A stretch of 64,000 nt of DNA from Swingsia samuiensis. GTDB taxonomy: Bacteria > Pseudomonadota > Alphaproteobacteria > Acetobacterales > Acetobacteraceae. The first letter of the stretch is position 1. Every line of letters begins with the position of its first letter. Of this stretch, positions 54,222 through 63,205 are shown piece after piece. The translations under genes and the position numbers were made by a program. The stretch covers positions 1,680,001 through 1,744,000 of the forward strand of contig NZ_CP038141.1 in NCBI RefSeq assembly GCF_006542355.1, written 5' to 3'. The notes beneath the pieces are model-generated. The model had not been told where the DNA came from. It ran no database searches and saw only the letters and a program-made list of their open reading frames with translations.

Positions 54222-55583
54222 ATGGCGCGCGATCTCGATAATATCGGTTTTATGGGTGAATTACGGCGAATGGCCCGGACATCGGGTGCTGTTGGCGGGA
54301 TCGCAGCTCGTATGGCCGGTAATCGGCTAGGGATAAAGACAGATAAGGCCGTTCATGCGGAAGAGTTGAAGGCTGCATTAGGGGGGTTAAAAGGCCCTTT
54401 AATGAAAGCGGCTCAGCTTTTATCCACCATTCCAGGTGCCTTGCCGGATGAATATGCAGATGAGCTTGCACATTTGCAGTCTAACGCGCCGCCTATGGGA
54501 TGGAGCTTTGTTCGGCGTCGGATGATGGCGGAGCTTGGTAGAGATTGGGAAAAACATTTTGAAAGTTTTTCTCATGATGCTGTTGCCGCAGCATCATTAG
54601 GGCAGGTGCACCGCGGGCGGTTAAAAGATGGACGGGAAGTGGCCTGCAAGCTTCAATATCCCGACATGCAAGGCGCGGTTGATTCTGATCTGCGTCAGTT
54701 CAGAGCTGTTTTGAGTTTATATAAGCATTTTGAAACGACTATTCGTCAGGATGACGTATATTTGGAATTGTCTGACCGTTTGCGAGAGGAGTTGGACTAT
54801 CGACGGGAGGCATCGCACTTACGTTTATACGGGAATATGCTTGCGCATATACCAGAAGTAACGGTTCCAAAGCCAATTGAAGATTATTCTACAGGTCGCT
54901 TGTTAACGATGGATTGGCAAACTGGCCGGGATATGAAAACTATTCTTGGGCAGGATCTTCCGTTGGAAGAACGTAATAAGATGGCAAAGGCGTTATTTAA
55001 GGCATGGTATACCCCTGTTTATCAATATGGGGTGATTCATGGTGACCCTCATATGGGGAATTTTACCGTGCGTGATGATTATGGCTTGAATTTACTTGAT
55101 TTTGGCGCTGTTCGGATCTTCTCTCCTCAATTTGTTGAGGGGGTTATAGATTTGTATAATGCCTTGATAAACAACGATGAAGATTTAGCATTTCATGCGT
55201 ATAGCAAGTGGGGTTTTAAAGGAATCTCGCGTGAAACGGCACAAGTTTTAAATGAGTGGGCCCGTTTCTTCTACCGTCCGTTGATGACAGATAATGTATG
55301 GTCAATGGACGAGAGCAATAGTCAAATTGAGGCACGTCAGGTTCTGGAGCGTGTTTATGAAGGCCTTAAAAGAACGGGTGGAATAAAAATACCACGTGAG
55401 TTCATTTTAATGGATCGCTCTGCAATTGGTTTGGGAAGCGCTTTCTTGCGTTTAGGTGCGCGTCTAAACTGGCACGAACTCTTTCAAGAGCTTATTGAAG
55501 GTTTTAATGTGGATGTATTAGCGGCTCGCCAGCAAGAAGCTTTGAGAAAGGCGCAAGTTCCTGTGCCGTTGTCATCTAAATGA
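54222..55583 (+). CDS. ABC1/UbiB (AarF) family atypical kinase
   Basis: 453 residues from ATG 54222. The family motifs are complete: the KxGQ-like segment LMKAAQLLSTIPGALPDEY, the Ala-rich loop AAASLGQVHRGRLKDG in place of a Gly-loop, CKLQYPDM (Lys), VIHGDPHMGNF (catalytic loop) and LLDFGAVR (metal Asp). It lacks the C-terminal membrane helices of UbiB itself, so it resembles the AarF/COQ8-like group linked to ubiquinone synthesis or lipid distribution. Probably co-transcribed with pepF and ended by a hairpin terminator. Confidence 0.9.
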   Translation: MARDLDNIGFMGELRRMARTSGAVGGIAARMAGNRLGIKTDKAVHAEELKAALGGLKGPLMKAAQLLSTIPGALPDEYADELAHLQSNAPPMGWSFVRRRMMAELGRDWEKHFESFSHDAVAAASLGQVHRGRLKDGREVACKLQYPDMQGAVDSDLRQFRAVLSLYKHFETTIRQDDVYLELSDRLREELDYRREASHLRLYGNMLAHIPEVTVPKPIEDYSTGRLLTMDWQTGRDMKTILGQDLPLEERNKMAKALFKAWYTPVYQYGVIHGDPHMGNFTVRDDYGLNLLDFGAVRIFSPQFVEGVIDLYNALINNDEDLAFHAYSKWGFKGISRETAQVLNEWARFFYRPLMTDNVWSMDESNSQIEARQVLERVYEGLKRTGGIKIPREFILMDRSAIGLGSAFLRLGARLNWHELFQELIEGFNVDVLAARQQEALRKAQVPVPLSSK

Positions 55584-55588
55584 GAGAG

Positions 55589-55617
55589 AAGGGACACAAA
55601 AATTTGTGTCCCTTTAT
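55589..55617. terminator. Terminator after the UbiB-family gene
   Basis: A 12-bp stem AAGGGACACAAA / TTTGTGTCCCTT with a 2-nt nominal loop (so the inner A-T pairs open) followed by T. It lies between convergent genes and may work both ways. Confidence 0.75.
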
Positions 55618-55620
55618 GGG

Positions 55621-56031
55621 TTAAAAAATCTCTTTGATGAGATCATTCCCAATACCAAAACCAGCACCAGCTTCGACAGAGCGAGCAAAGCCGGAGTTTA
55701 GGATGTTAGAGAGAAAGTTGCCGCTTGCAGGTTGCTGTTGTTGCTCGACAACCTGTACAGGCGCTTGAGGTTGTTGAGCATAGCCCTGCTGCATGTTGGA
55801 GGCGTTCTCCATAGCGGAGTGGAGCTGTTGAAGAAGATTGGCAACCTGCTGTTGTTCAGCTTGAAAAGAGAGAGCCAGCTCACGCAGGTCTAGCGACCAC
55901 TCACGTGCTTGCATATCGCCGTTTTGCGCGGCAGATTGCATTTTATTGGCAAGGTTTTGTAAGGCCTGTGCTGATTGTTGTGATTGTTGGACTAATTGAT
56001 TGTATGTTTGCTCAACTGTTTGGATATCCAC
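55621..56031 (-). CDS. Small glutamine-rich coiled-coil protein
   Basis: 136 residues from GTG 56031 with AGGAG 7 nt upstream. Residues 1-95 form a predicted long helix or coiled coil with ~25 glutamines; a QPQAPVQVVEQQQQPASG linker follows, then a conserved-looking Gly-rich tail (NFLSNILNSGF...GIGNDLIKEIF). There is no signal peptide, cysteine or membrane helix. It resembles small cytoplasmic proteins of unknown function of Acetobacteraceae by appearance only. Function unknown. Confidence 0.75.
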   Translation of the reverse strand: MDIQTVEQTYNQLVQQSQQSAQALQNLANKMQSAAQNGDMQAREWSLDLRELALSFQAEQQQVANLLQQLHSAMENASNMQQGYAQQPQAPVQVVEQQQQPASGNFLSNILNSGFARSVEAGAGFGIGNDLIKEIF

Positions 56032-56169
56032 TTTTTAGCTCCTGATACGAGAAGAAAACAAATTACATTATCATCCAGTGAGAATAATGAATGATAAAAA
56101 GTTAGGTATTTGCCTGCTAAAATATAAACACCTCTTGAGAGATTGAGTTCTTTGCCCCATTTTATTTTA

Positions 56170-58392
56170 ATGGCAAAAAAACAACCCGCTCACCGTAATG
56201 CAGACGCACGGCCTATGACGGCCTTCATTCCGGAGAAACAACCTCCGAAGCCTAAAACGAACAAATTTGTCGTAAAGTCTGATTATGATCCAGCAGGAGA
56301 TCAGCCAACGGCAATCGCGGAGTTGGTCGCTGGTGTAGAAAGAGCAGAGCGAGATCAGGTTCTGCTCGGGGTCACCGGGTCTGGTAAAACTTTCACAATG
56401 GCAAAAGTCATTGAAAAAACCCAAAAGCCGACCTTGATTTTGGCCCCCAATAAAACGCTTGCAGCGCAGCTATATGGAGAAATGAAGCAGTTTTTCCCAG
56501 ATAATGCTGTGGAATATTTTGTGTCTTACTACGATTATTATCAGCCTGAAGCGTATGTTCCGCGTTCAGACACATATATTGAAAAAGACAGCCAGATTAA
56601 CGAGCAGATTGACCGGATGCGTCACGCTGCAACGCAGGCTTTGCTTGAGCGGAATGACGTTATCATCGTGTCGTCTGTTTCATGTATATACGGTATTGGG
56701 TCTGTTGAAACATATTCAAAGATGGTGGTTCGCCTTGAGGTAGGAGGCGAAATTGATCGTGATAAGCTTATTAAGGCATTAGTTGAACTGCAATATCGGC
56801 GTAATGATGCCTCCTTTGAACGGGGAACTTTCCGTGTGCGTGGGGAGCAGATTGATATTTTCCCGGTTCAGAATGAAGACCGCGCATGGCGTGTTTCATT
56901 GTTTGGTGATGAAATTGATCAGATCATTGAGTTTGACCCATTAACGGGGAATAAAACAGGGGATCTGGCTGAAATTAGCGTGTATGCGAACTCTCACTAT
57001 GTGACGCCTAGGCCAACCCTTAATCAGGCAATGATTGGGATTAAGCAGGAGTTAAAACAACGCCTTCAGCAGTTTACCGATGAAGGTAAGTTATTAGAGG
57101 CGGAACGGCTTTCTCAACGCACGACGTTTGATTTGGAAATGATTGAAACGACAGGGGCGTGTAAAGGGATTGAGAACTATTCCCGGTATTTATCTGGCCG
57201 TGGCCCCGGTGATCCGCCTCCAACCTTGTTTGAATACTTACCAGAAGATGCGCTTTTAATTGTTGATGAAAGCCATGTAACGGTTCCTCAAATTGGAGGG
57301 ATGGAAAGGGGAGATAGAGCCCGGAAATCAGTCCTGTCTGATTATGGGTTTCGTTTGCCTTCCTGTATTGATAATCGGCCGCTTTCCTTTGGTGAGTGGA
57401 ATGCATTTCGGCCACAAAGTGTTTTCGTGTCTGCGACCCCCGGTCCATGGGAAATGGAACAAACTGGTGGTGTGTTTGCAGAACAGATTATTCGTCCGAC
57501 CGGCTTGGTAGATCCTGTAACGGATGTTCGCCCTGTTGAGGGACAGGTAGATGATCTGCTTCATGAATGCCGTGCGACAGTGGCAAAAGGTGGTCGTATT
57601 TTGGTTACCACTTTGACCAAAAGAATGGCTGAAGATCTTACAGATTATTTGTCGGAAGCCGGGATTAAGGTCCGTTATCTGCACTCGGACGTCGATACGT
57701 TAGAACGTATCGAGATTATTCGGGACCTTCGTTTGGGTGCTTTTGATGTTTTAGTTGGGATTAACCTTCTTCGGGAGGGGCTTGATATTCCAGAATGTGC
57801 TCTCGTGGCGATTTTGGATGCAGATAAAGAGGGTTTCTTAAGATCAAGAACGTCTCTTATTCAGACGATTGGGCGTGCGGCTCGAAATGTTGATGGTCGT
57901 GTGCTGCTTTATGCGGATAAGATCACTCAAAGCTTGCAATTTGCGATGGATGAAACAGAACGCCGTCGTTCAAAACAAATTGCCTGGAATGAAGAACACG
58001 GGATTACACCTCAGACCGTTCGTTCTAAAATTGGTGATGCGCTTTCTTCGATTTTCGAGCAGGATTATGTTACAGTTTCGCCTGATGATACAGGTGGCGT
58101 CGAGCAGCTTGTTGGAAAATCGCTCAAAGATACGATCAAAGATTTTGAGAAGCAGATGCGTGATGCCGCTGCTAATTTGGACTTTGAGTTGGCCGCAAAG
58201 TTGCGTGATGAAGTAAGGCGTTTGGAAGCGATTGATATGGGGTTAGAGCCTCCTCCGGTTGCAACGTCAACGGCGGGTCGTCCGGGAAGTAGTGGTAAAA
58301 AACCCAAAGGCCCTCCTAAACCTCTCGGTCCCGGAGGAGGCGGGTATGATCCTGCAAAAACCCAGCGAGGAAAAAGGCGTACCAAAAGTTAA
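56170..58392 (+). CDS. uvrB: UvrABC system protein B
   Basis: 740 residues from ATG 56170; a TTG at 56143 would add nine residues and cannot be excluded since neither has a clear ribosome site. Walker [12 protein letters not shown], beta-hairpin region [21 protein letters not shown] and helicase motifs [14 protein letters not shown] and QTIGRAARN are present, with the UVR motif [14 protein letters not shown] near 690. A Pro/Gly/Lys-rich disordered tail of ~45 residues ends the protein. Central to nucleotide excision repair. Confidence 0.95.
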   Translation: MAKKQPAHRNADARPMTAFIPEKQPPKPKTNKFVVKSDYDPAGDQPTAIAELVAGVERAERDQVLLGVTGSGKTFTMAKVIEKTQKPTLILAPNKTLAAQLYGEMKQFFPDNAVEYFVSYYDYYQPEAYVPRSDTYIEKDSQINEQIDRMRHAATQALLERNDVIIVSSVSCIYGIGSVETYSKMVVRLEVGGEIDRDKLIKALVELQYRRNDASFERGTFRVRGEQIDIFPVQNEDRAWRVSLFGDEIDQIIEFDPLTGNKTGDLAEISVYANSHYVTPRPTLNQAMIGIKQELKQRLQQFTDEGKLLEAERLSQRTTFDLEMIETTGACKGIENYSRYLSGRGPGDPPPTLFEYLPEDALLIVDESHVTVPQIGGMERGDRARKSVLSDYGFRLPSCIDNRPLSFGEWNAFRPQSVFVSATPGPWEMEQTGGVFAEQIIRPTGLVDPVTDVRPVEGQVDDLLHECRATVAKGGRILVTTLTKRMAEDLTDYLSEAGIKVRYLHSDVDTLERIEIIRDLRLGAFDVLVGINLLREGLDIPECALVAILDADKEGFLRSRTSLIQTIGRAARNVDGRVLLYADKITQSLQFAMDETERRRSKQIAWNEEHGITPQTVRSKIGDALSSIFEQDYVTVSPDDTGGVEQLVGKSLKDTIKDFEKQMRDAAANLDFELAAKLRDEVRRLEAIDMGLEPPPVATSTAGRPGSSGKKPKGPPKPLGPGGGGYDPAKTQRGKRRTKS

Positions 58393-58428
58393 AGTGAGTT
58401 TGTTTCAGAAGTTAGGGGATCAAAGTGA

Positions 58429-59310
58429 ATGATTGAATTAAAGCGTGGGAAAAGCCGTCTTACTATTCTGCCTGACGTTGGAGGAGCCATTGGAGAATGG
58501 CAGTGGGATGGCAAAGATATCTTTTTGCCAGTATCGAATGATGCTTTAAAAGCTCAGCGAGGAGTGGCTGTTGGGGCATATCCTTTGATCCCGTACTCTA
58601 ACCGTATTGCAAATGGTCGCTTTTCTTTTGAAGAAAAAGCATATCAGCTTGCAGAAAATATGGCGGATCATCCTCATACCATTCATGGCAATGCTTGGGA
58701 GCACGAATGGACTGTTGCTCATGAAGGGGATCATTTTGTTGTTTTGACATTTGATCACACCCCTCAAGGTCAAGATGCTGAATGGCCTTTTGCTTATCGT
58801 GCTGTTTTATCTTACCAATTACATGAGAGTTATCTGGACGTTGTCATTGCAATCGAAAATAGGGATCGTGTTAATCAGCCTGTTGGCTTGGGGTATCATC
58901 CCTTTTTGGCAGCACAGGGAAAAGCAAATTTAAAGTTTGATGCAGAATCTGTTTGGCTGACGACGCCAGATGGGTTGCCTACGGAGCGTATTCCTACGGA
59001 AGGAGAATGGTCTTTCCATCATTTAAAAGATGTGCATGCACGCTTTATCGATCATTGTTTTAATGAGTTTGGTGGTCATGTAGAGTTACAACGCCCAGAT
59101 GATGGCGTGAGCGTCTCAATCGAGTCTGCCCCATTATTCTCTCATCTAGTTGTTTTTACATCTCCGGATGGACCTTTTGTTGCTGTTGAGCCTGTAACGA
59201 ATATGACCGATGCGATTAATCACCCAGAGGTGTCAGATCGTGGATTGCATATTTTAAAACCCGGCGCACAGCTTGGTGGGCGCATGCGTTTTCATATTAA
59301 GAGCCTTTAA
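58429..59310 (+). CDS. Aldose 1-epimerase (mutarotase) family protein
   Basis: 293 residues. The galactose mutarotase-like beta-sandwich shows YPLIPYSNRIANGRF (substrate Asn/Arg), HTIHGNAWEHEW (His), GYHPFLA (His) and the catalytic Glu in FVAVEPVTNMTDAI. It interconverts alpha and beta anomers of aldoses, useful to a bacterium oxidising sugars. Its TAA shares one base with the greB start. Confidence 0.9.
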   Translation: MIELKRGKSRLTILPDVGGAIGEWQWDGKDIFLPVSNDALKAQRGVAVGAYPLIPYSNRIANGRFSFEEKAYQLAENMADHPHTIHGNAWEHEWTVAHEGDHFVVLTFDHTPQGQDAEWPFAYRAVLSYQLHESYLDVVIAIENRDRVNQPVGLGYHPFLAAQGKANLKFDAESVWLTTPDGLPTERIPTEGEWSFHHLKDVHARFIDHCFNEFGGHVELQRPDDGVSVSIESAPLFSHLVVFTSPDGPFVAVEPVTNMTDAINHPEVSDRGLHILKPGAQLGGRMRFHIKSL

Positions 59311-59801
59311 TGTCTGAGAAAACACCGCTCTCTTATTATCTTTCGCCTCGGGGTGCTGAGGTTATGCGTGCAGAACTGAAGGAGTTGGCACAAAAAGAGC
59401 GACCACGGATTGTTGAAATTGTTTCTTGGGCTGCAAGCAATGGAGATCGTTCAGAAAATGCTGACTATCAGTATGGAAAGAGGCGTCTGCGTGAAATAGA
59501 TCGTCGCTTGCGCTTTTTAACAAAGCGTTTGGAAAATGCCATAATTGTTGATCCTGCATCGCAGAGTATGCGGGATCAGGTCTTCTTTGGTGCAACTGTG
59601 ACATATGTTGATGAAGAGGATCAGGAATATACCGTAACGATTCTAGGAGTTGATGAATCAGATTTTGCACGAGGCGAAGTAAGTCTGATTTCACCTGTCG
59701 CTCGCGCCCTGATGCGGACACGGGTAGGGGATGAGGTGATATTACATACTCCAAAAGGACCAGTGGAGATTGAAATATTGAAGATTGTGTATCCAGATTA
59801 A
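59310..59801 (+). CDS. greB: Transcription elongation factor GreB
   Basis: 163 residues. The N-terminal coiled coil with tip acidic residues (SNGDRSENADYQYGKRRLREIDRRLRFL) and the C-terminal FKBP-like domain are present; the RRLREIDRR block is the GreB-type helix. It stimulates RNA polymerase transcript cleavage in backtracked complexes. It begins in the stop codon of the epimerase gene (one-base overlap). Confidence 0.92.
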   Translation: MSEKTPLSYYLSPRGAEVMRAELKELAQKERPRIVEIVSWAASNGDRSENADYQYGKRRLREIDRRLRFLTKRLENAIIVDPASQSMRDQVFFGATVTYVDEEDQEYTVTILGVDESDFARGEVSLISPVARALMRTRVGDEVILHTPKGPVEIEILKIVYPD

Positions 59802-59888
59802 AAGGTAGCTTTGAGAAATCAAAGTTTTGAGAATTACTCATCTCTCGCTAGAGAGAGTAGATTATTATTCTAATCGGGGTTTCCCTTA

Positions 59889-60863
59889 ATGTCTCAATCA
59901 CTTTGTGTTGCTGTGCAGATGGATCCGCTAGAGCAGGTGAATATCGATGCAGATTCTACTTTTGCTCTTATGCTTGAAGCTCAAGCGCGTGGACATGAGC
60001 TTTGGGTATATCCTGTAACCTCTCTGAGTTTGGATGAGGGAGGCGGTAAACAAGGGCGTGTTAAAGCACATGCCCGCCGCGTAAAAGTGAAACGTGAGCA
60101 TGGACATCACGCATCTTTTGAAAAAGAGGAAATTCTCTCTTTAGGTGATGATACGGACGTTGTGTTGATGCGTCAGGACCCTCCATTTGACATGGGGTAT
60201 ATTACAGCGACCCACCTTTTGGAGCATATTCACGGAGTGGGAAAAGGGCGCTCTTTAGTCGTGAATGATCCTGTTTCGGTTCGGAATGCTCCTGAAAAAT
60301 TACTTGTAACGCATTTCCCTCAGCTGATGCCTCCGACACTCATTGCGTGGGATTCTCGTGATATTGATGCTTTTCGACAGAAGCATGGGGATATCATCGT
60401 AAAGCCACTCTATGGAAATGGTGGGGCAGGTATTTTTCGCATTAAGCCGGATGATGGTAATTTAAAAGCATTGCTGGAAATGCATTTTGCTCGCTCCCGT
60501 GAACCATTAATGATTCAACGGTATGAAGCGGCGGTCCGCAAAGGGGATAAACGAATTATTCTGGTGGACGGAAAAGCTATCGGGGCCATTAACCGTGTTC
60601 CTGCTGATGGAGAGACTCGCTCCAACATGCATGTTGGAGGGCGTCCTGAGCCAGTTGATTTAACAGAACGTGATCTTGAAATCTGCGAGTCTATCGGACC
60701 GTATTTACGTGACCATGGTCTGATTTTCACAGGAATTGATGTGATCGGAGATTGGTTAACAGAAATTAATGTAACATCTCCAACTGGGCTTCAGGAGCTG
60801 GATCGTTTTAATAAAATCAACAGTGCAGGTTTAATCTGGGACGCTATTGAGAAGCGTTTTTAG
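59889..60863 (+). CDS. gshB: Glutathione synthetase
   Basis: 324 residues. ATP-grasp motifs IIVKPLYGNGGAGIFR, QRYEAAVRKGDKRIILVDG, GAINRVPADGETRSNMHVGG and DVIGDWLTEINVTSPTG are those of prokaryotic GshB; the N-terminal VAVQMDPLEQVNIDADSTFAL is likewise typical. It joins gamma-glutamylcysteine and glycine. Glutathione supports gloA in the window. A TCTCTC/GAGAGA hairpin (59841-59856) lies in the leader. Confidence 0.95.
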   Translation: MSQSLCVAVQMDPLEQVNIDADSTFALMLEAQARGHELWVYPVTSLSLDEGGGKQGRVKAHARRVKVKREHGHHASFEKEEILSLGDDTDVVLMRQDPPFDMGYITATHLLEHIHGVGKGRSLVVNDPVSVRNAPEKLLVTHFPQLMPPTLIAWDSRDIDAFRQKHGDIIVKPLYGNGGAGIFRIKPDDGNLKALLEMHFARSREPLMIQRYEAAVRKGDKRIILVDGKAIGAINRVPADGETRSNMHVGGRPEPVDLTERDLEICESIGPYLRDHGLIFTGIDVIGDWLTEINVTSPTGLQELDRFNKINSAGLIWDAIEKRF

Positions 60864-60890
60864 AAGGTTGTTGATCAGAAGGCAGAGGAA

Positions 60891-61097
60891 TTATTCTGCC
60901 TTCTGCTCGGAGCTTTTTTCATCAATTTTAGGTTGAGCGTATGAGATAGGCTCAATTTTTTGGCCCGGCTTTAATTTTGGCTTTCGTTCAGGGGTAAATT
61001 TATTCTCAAGCCAGAATAATAAATCGTGTCTGAAATAAAAAGCATAGATGCCTATCCATGCAATGATTGAAAAGATAATCAGAAAATAGTTCAACAT
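60891..61097 (-). CDS. Small single-pass membrane protein
   Basis: 68 residues from ATG 61097, preceded by GGAGG; the upstream ATG at 61124 is discarded. One membrane helix (about 2-22, LNYFLIIFSIIAWIGIYAFY) is followed by a charged tail rich in Lys, Glu and Pro (ENKFTPERKPKLKPGQKI). N-in/C-out or the reverse cannot be told. No family recognised. Convergent with gshB, whose stop lies 27 bp away. Confidence 0.6.
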   Translation of the reverse strand: MLNYFLIIFSIIAWIGIYAFYFRHDLLFWLENKFTPERKPKLKPGQKIEPISYAQPKIDEKSSEQKAE

Positions 61098-61254
61098 TGT
61101 GTGCCTCCAATAGAAAATTAACAAATTTCATCGCAGATTGTTCCACTAACTCTTGCCAGAGACCTATGAACAAGGGCAAGAAGGGGCCAATTGAACCAAG
61201 TTCCGGATATGCTCTTTTAACAAAAAGAGAGCAGACACAGAAGGTCACACATAT

Positions 61255-61917
61255 ATGTCCTCAACCCTATCACCGCGTTCTGCCTTGGATGCGGAGGCTG
61301 TTAAAGCAGCTTACCGCCGATGGGCCCGAGTTTACGATACTGTTTTTGGTGGGGTCTCGGGTTATGGGCGCAAGAGAGCTGTCGCTGCCGTGAATGGCTT
61401 ACCTGGTGAGCGTGTATTAGAAGTGGGAGTGGGAACAGGTCTCGCTCTTCCTTCATATGCGCGCCATAAGCGCATTACCGGGATAGACCTATCCAAAGAT
61501 ATGTTGGAGCGTGCGCATCAACGTGTTTTGAAAGAGCGCCTCACCAACGTAGATGATTTGCTGGAGATGGATGCCGAGGCAACCTCTTTTGAGGATAATA
61601 GCTTTGACATCGCTGTTGCCATGTTTGTCGCTTCTGTTGTGCCGCATCCCGATCGGCTTTTAGCTGAATTGAAGCGTGTTGTTCGTCCCGGTGGATATAT
61701 ATTGTTTGTTAATCACTTCTTAGCGACCGGTGGTGTACGTCTAGCGATTGAAAGAGCTATGGCCAGTGCGTCACATTCTTTAGGATGGCACCCAGATTTC
61801 GCGATTGAAGCTCTGCTGCCCCCTGAAGATTTAAATCGAGCTACACGTATTCCCGTGCCCCCTTTAGGTCTTTTTACTCTTGTGACATTGCCTCATATTA
61901 AGGATAGTGTAGGTTAA
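61255..61917 (+). CDS. Phosphatidylethanolamine N-methyltransferase (PmtA-like)
   Basis: 220 residues. Class I SAM methyltransferase with motif I LEVGVGTGLALPSY, motif II acidic residue in ITGIDLSKDML, and FDIAVAMFVASVVPHP and RPGGYILFVNHF downstream. The N-terminal AYRRWARVYDTVFGGVS is typical of the Rhodobacter-type PmtA, which methylates phosphatidylethanolamine to phosphatidylcholine. Substrate is inferred. A 10-bp hairpin terminator follows. Confidence 0.82.
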   Translation: MSSTLSPRSALDAEAVKAAYRRWARVYDTVFGGVSGYGRKRAVAAVNGLPGERVLEVGVGTGLALPSYARHKRITGIDLSKDMLERAHQRVLKERLTNVDDLLEMDAEATSFEDNSFDIAVAMFVASVVPHPDRLLAELKRVVRPGGYILFVNHFLATGGVRLAIERAMASASHSLGWHPDFAIEALLPPEDLNRATRIPVPPLGLFTLVTLPHIKDSVG

Positions 61918-61938
61918 ATAACCTTTTAGTCGCCTGAT

Positions 61939-61974
61939 CTGTGAATGAATATTATCATTCACAGAATATTTTGA
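61939..61974 (+). terminator. Terminator after the PmtA-like gene
   Basis: Perfect 10-bp arms CTGTGAATGA (61939-61948) / TCATTCACAG (61955-61964), 6-nt loop, followed by AATATTTT. Confidence 0.7.
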
Positions 61975-62023
61975 CGCTTACATATAGGGCTCTGCTGCAA
62001 GGGACCGAGATTTAATACGCATT

Positions 62024-63205
62024 ATGATCAATCAGGCATTTACAACACGGAACGTTATTCCAGCCAGAAGGATAGGGGTCTCTTTTATTCTTCTTGCTTT
62101 GTTTGCCGGCCTTTTAGGGGGAGCACTCGCTTTTCTTAAACTGCCGACAGAGTCCACCGCAGGGCAAGTTTTTTGCCATGGAATTTTAATGACTTTTTAT
62201 GTCATGTGCCCTGCAGTTTTAGGTGGCTTTTGGAATTTTTTTCTTTCTGATGAATTAAAAGTCAAGCATTCGACTTTACCAGTCGCAACGGTTGCCGGCT
62301 TATGCTTTTTGTCCGCCGGGATCGTTTTGTTACCCCTTCAGCCTGTTTTGGGGGTATTGTGTTGGTCTGTTGGTATTTTATGCGTTGCTTTAGATGTTAT
62401 TACGACCTTCTTAGAAGGAAGGTCTGTTTCTTTTAAAAATATTTCGCCTTTCGCATGGTCTGTTCTAGCAACAGCATCGGGTGCAATTATTATAGCTTCG
62501 GCTCTTGCTGCTCTTGTGACACGCTTAGTTGTGGATGAGAGTTCGGTCAGCAAAGTATATACACTCGCACATATTCTTTATCTTCCAGAACAGGCTTTGA
62601 TGATCACCCCAGCGCTCGGGTTGGTCTGTCATGTTTTGTTGGCGAAAACGAACAAAACATCCGCACTTTCATTTAGAATTGCGTCATATATTTTCGGTAT
62701 TATTGCCGTTATTGGTCCGTTATGCTGGTTAGATAGTTTGTTTGGTGCGTTTCCATTAGTGCTGGAAAAGTATTTGTTTCTGCTTACACAGCTAATTCCG
62801 GTCTCATTTCTAGTGCTGGCTGTATGTTGGGATGCTTGGAACACACGCCGTGAACTCACGGGTGTAACCTTATGGGCTGTAGCTAGTCTTATTCTTTTTG
62901 GGATCAGCTGGGTTACAGAATTTCTTTATTCTGGTTCTTTTGTTGAACATACAGCGGCCTCCTTTGGTGGCGTAATGGCTTTATGCTGTGGTTTATACGC
63001 GTGGATACAAAAGCTATATCCATCGGGCTTTCCTTCAACATTATGCCGTATACATGCAGGTTTAACTTTTTTTGGGGCTCTTTGTTCTTTACTCCCCTCG
63101 TTAATGATTATGGGAGAAGGAATGATGGGGGTAAGTCTCCTTACGTTTGGATTGCTGGGCCTCTCTTTGGTTAAAGCGGCAGAGCAAAGCCGAGTAAGAA
63201 TATGA
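62024..63205 (+). CDS. Degenerate heme-copper oxidase subunit I homologue lacking the active site
   Basis: 393 residues, ~10-12 membrane helices. It aligns by eye with cytochrome oxidase subunit I: CHGILMTFYVMCPAVLGGF matches HGVLMMFF-IPA--GGF, LDVITTFLEGR matches INIITTFLNMR, SPFAWSVL matches FAWSV, PALGLVCHVL matches PGFGIISHV, and GVMALCCGLYAWIQKLYP matches the helix X end. His52 and His309 correspond to the two low-spin heme ligands. The heme a3 ligand is Val, CuB ligands are Leu187, Asp237 and Ser238, and the active-site Tyr is Ala191. It cannot therefore reduce oxygen. Its stop overlaps the ctaB start by 4 bp. Confidence 0.7.
   Translation: MINQAFTTRNVIPARRIGVSFILLALFAGLLGGALAFLKLPTESTAGQVFCHGILMTFYVMCPAVLGGFWNFFLSDELKVKHSTLPVATVAGLCFLSAGIVLLPLQPVLGVLCWSVGILCVALDVITTFLEGRSVSFKNISPFAWSVLATASGAIIIASALAALVTRLVVDESSVSKVYTLAHILYLPEQALMITPALGLVCHVLLAKTNKTSALSFRIASYIFGIIAVIGPLCWLDSLFGAFPLVLEKYLFLLTQLIPVSFLVLAVCWDAWNTRRELTGVTLWAVASLILFGISWVTEFLYSGSFVEHTAASFGGVMALCCGLYAWIQKLYPSGFPSTLCRIHAGLTFFGALCSLLPSLMIMGEGMMGVSLLTFGLLGLSLVKAAEQSRVRI

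Noticed and set aside
59841-59856. TCTCTC/GAGAGA hairpin before gshB as a terminator of greB.
   Set aside because: Only 6 bp and not followed by a T-run; too weak to list as a terminator.
62024-63205. Treating the oxidase-like gene as a pseudogene.
   Set aside because: The frame is full length and uninterrupted, keeps exactly the two low-spin heme histidines and is translationally coupled to ctaB, which does not look like random decay.
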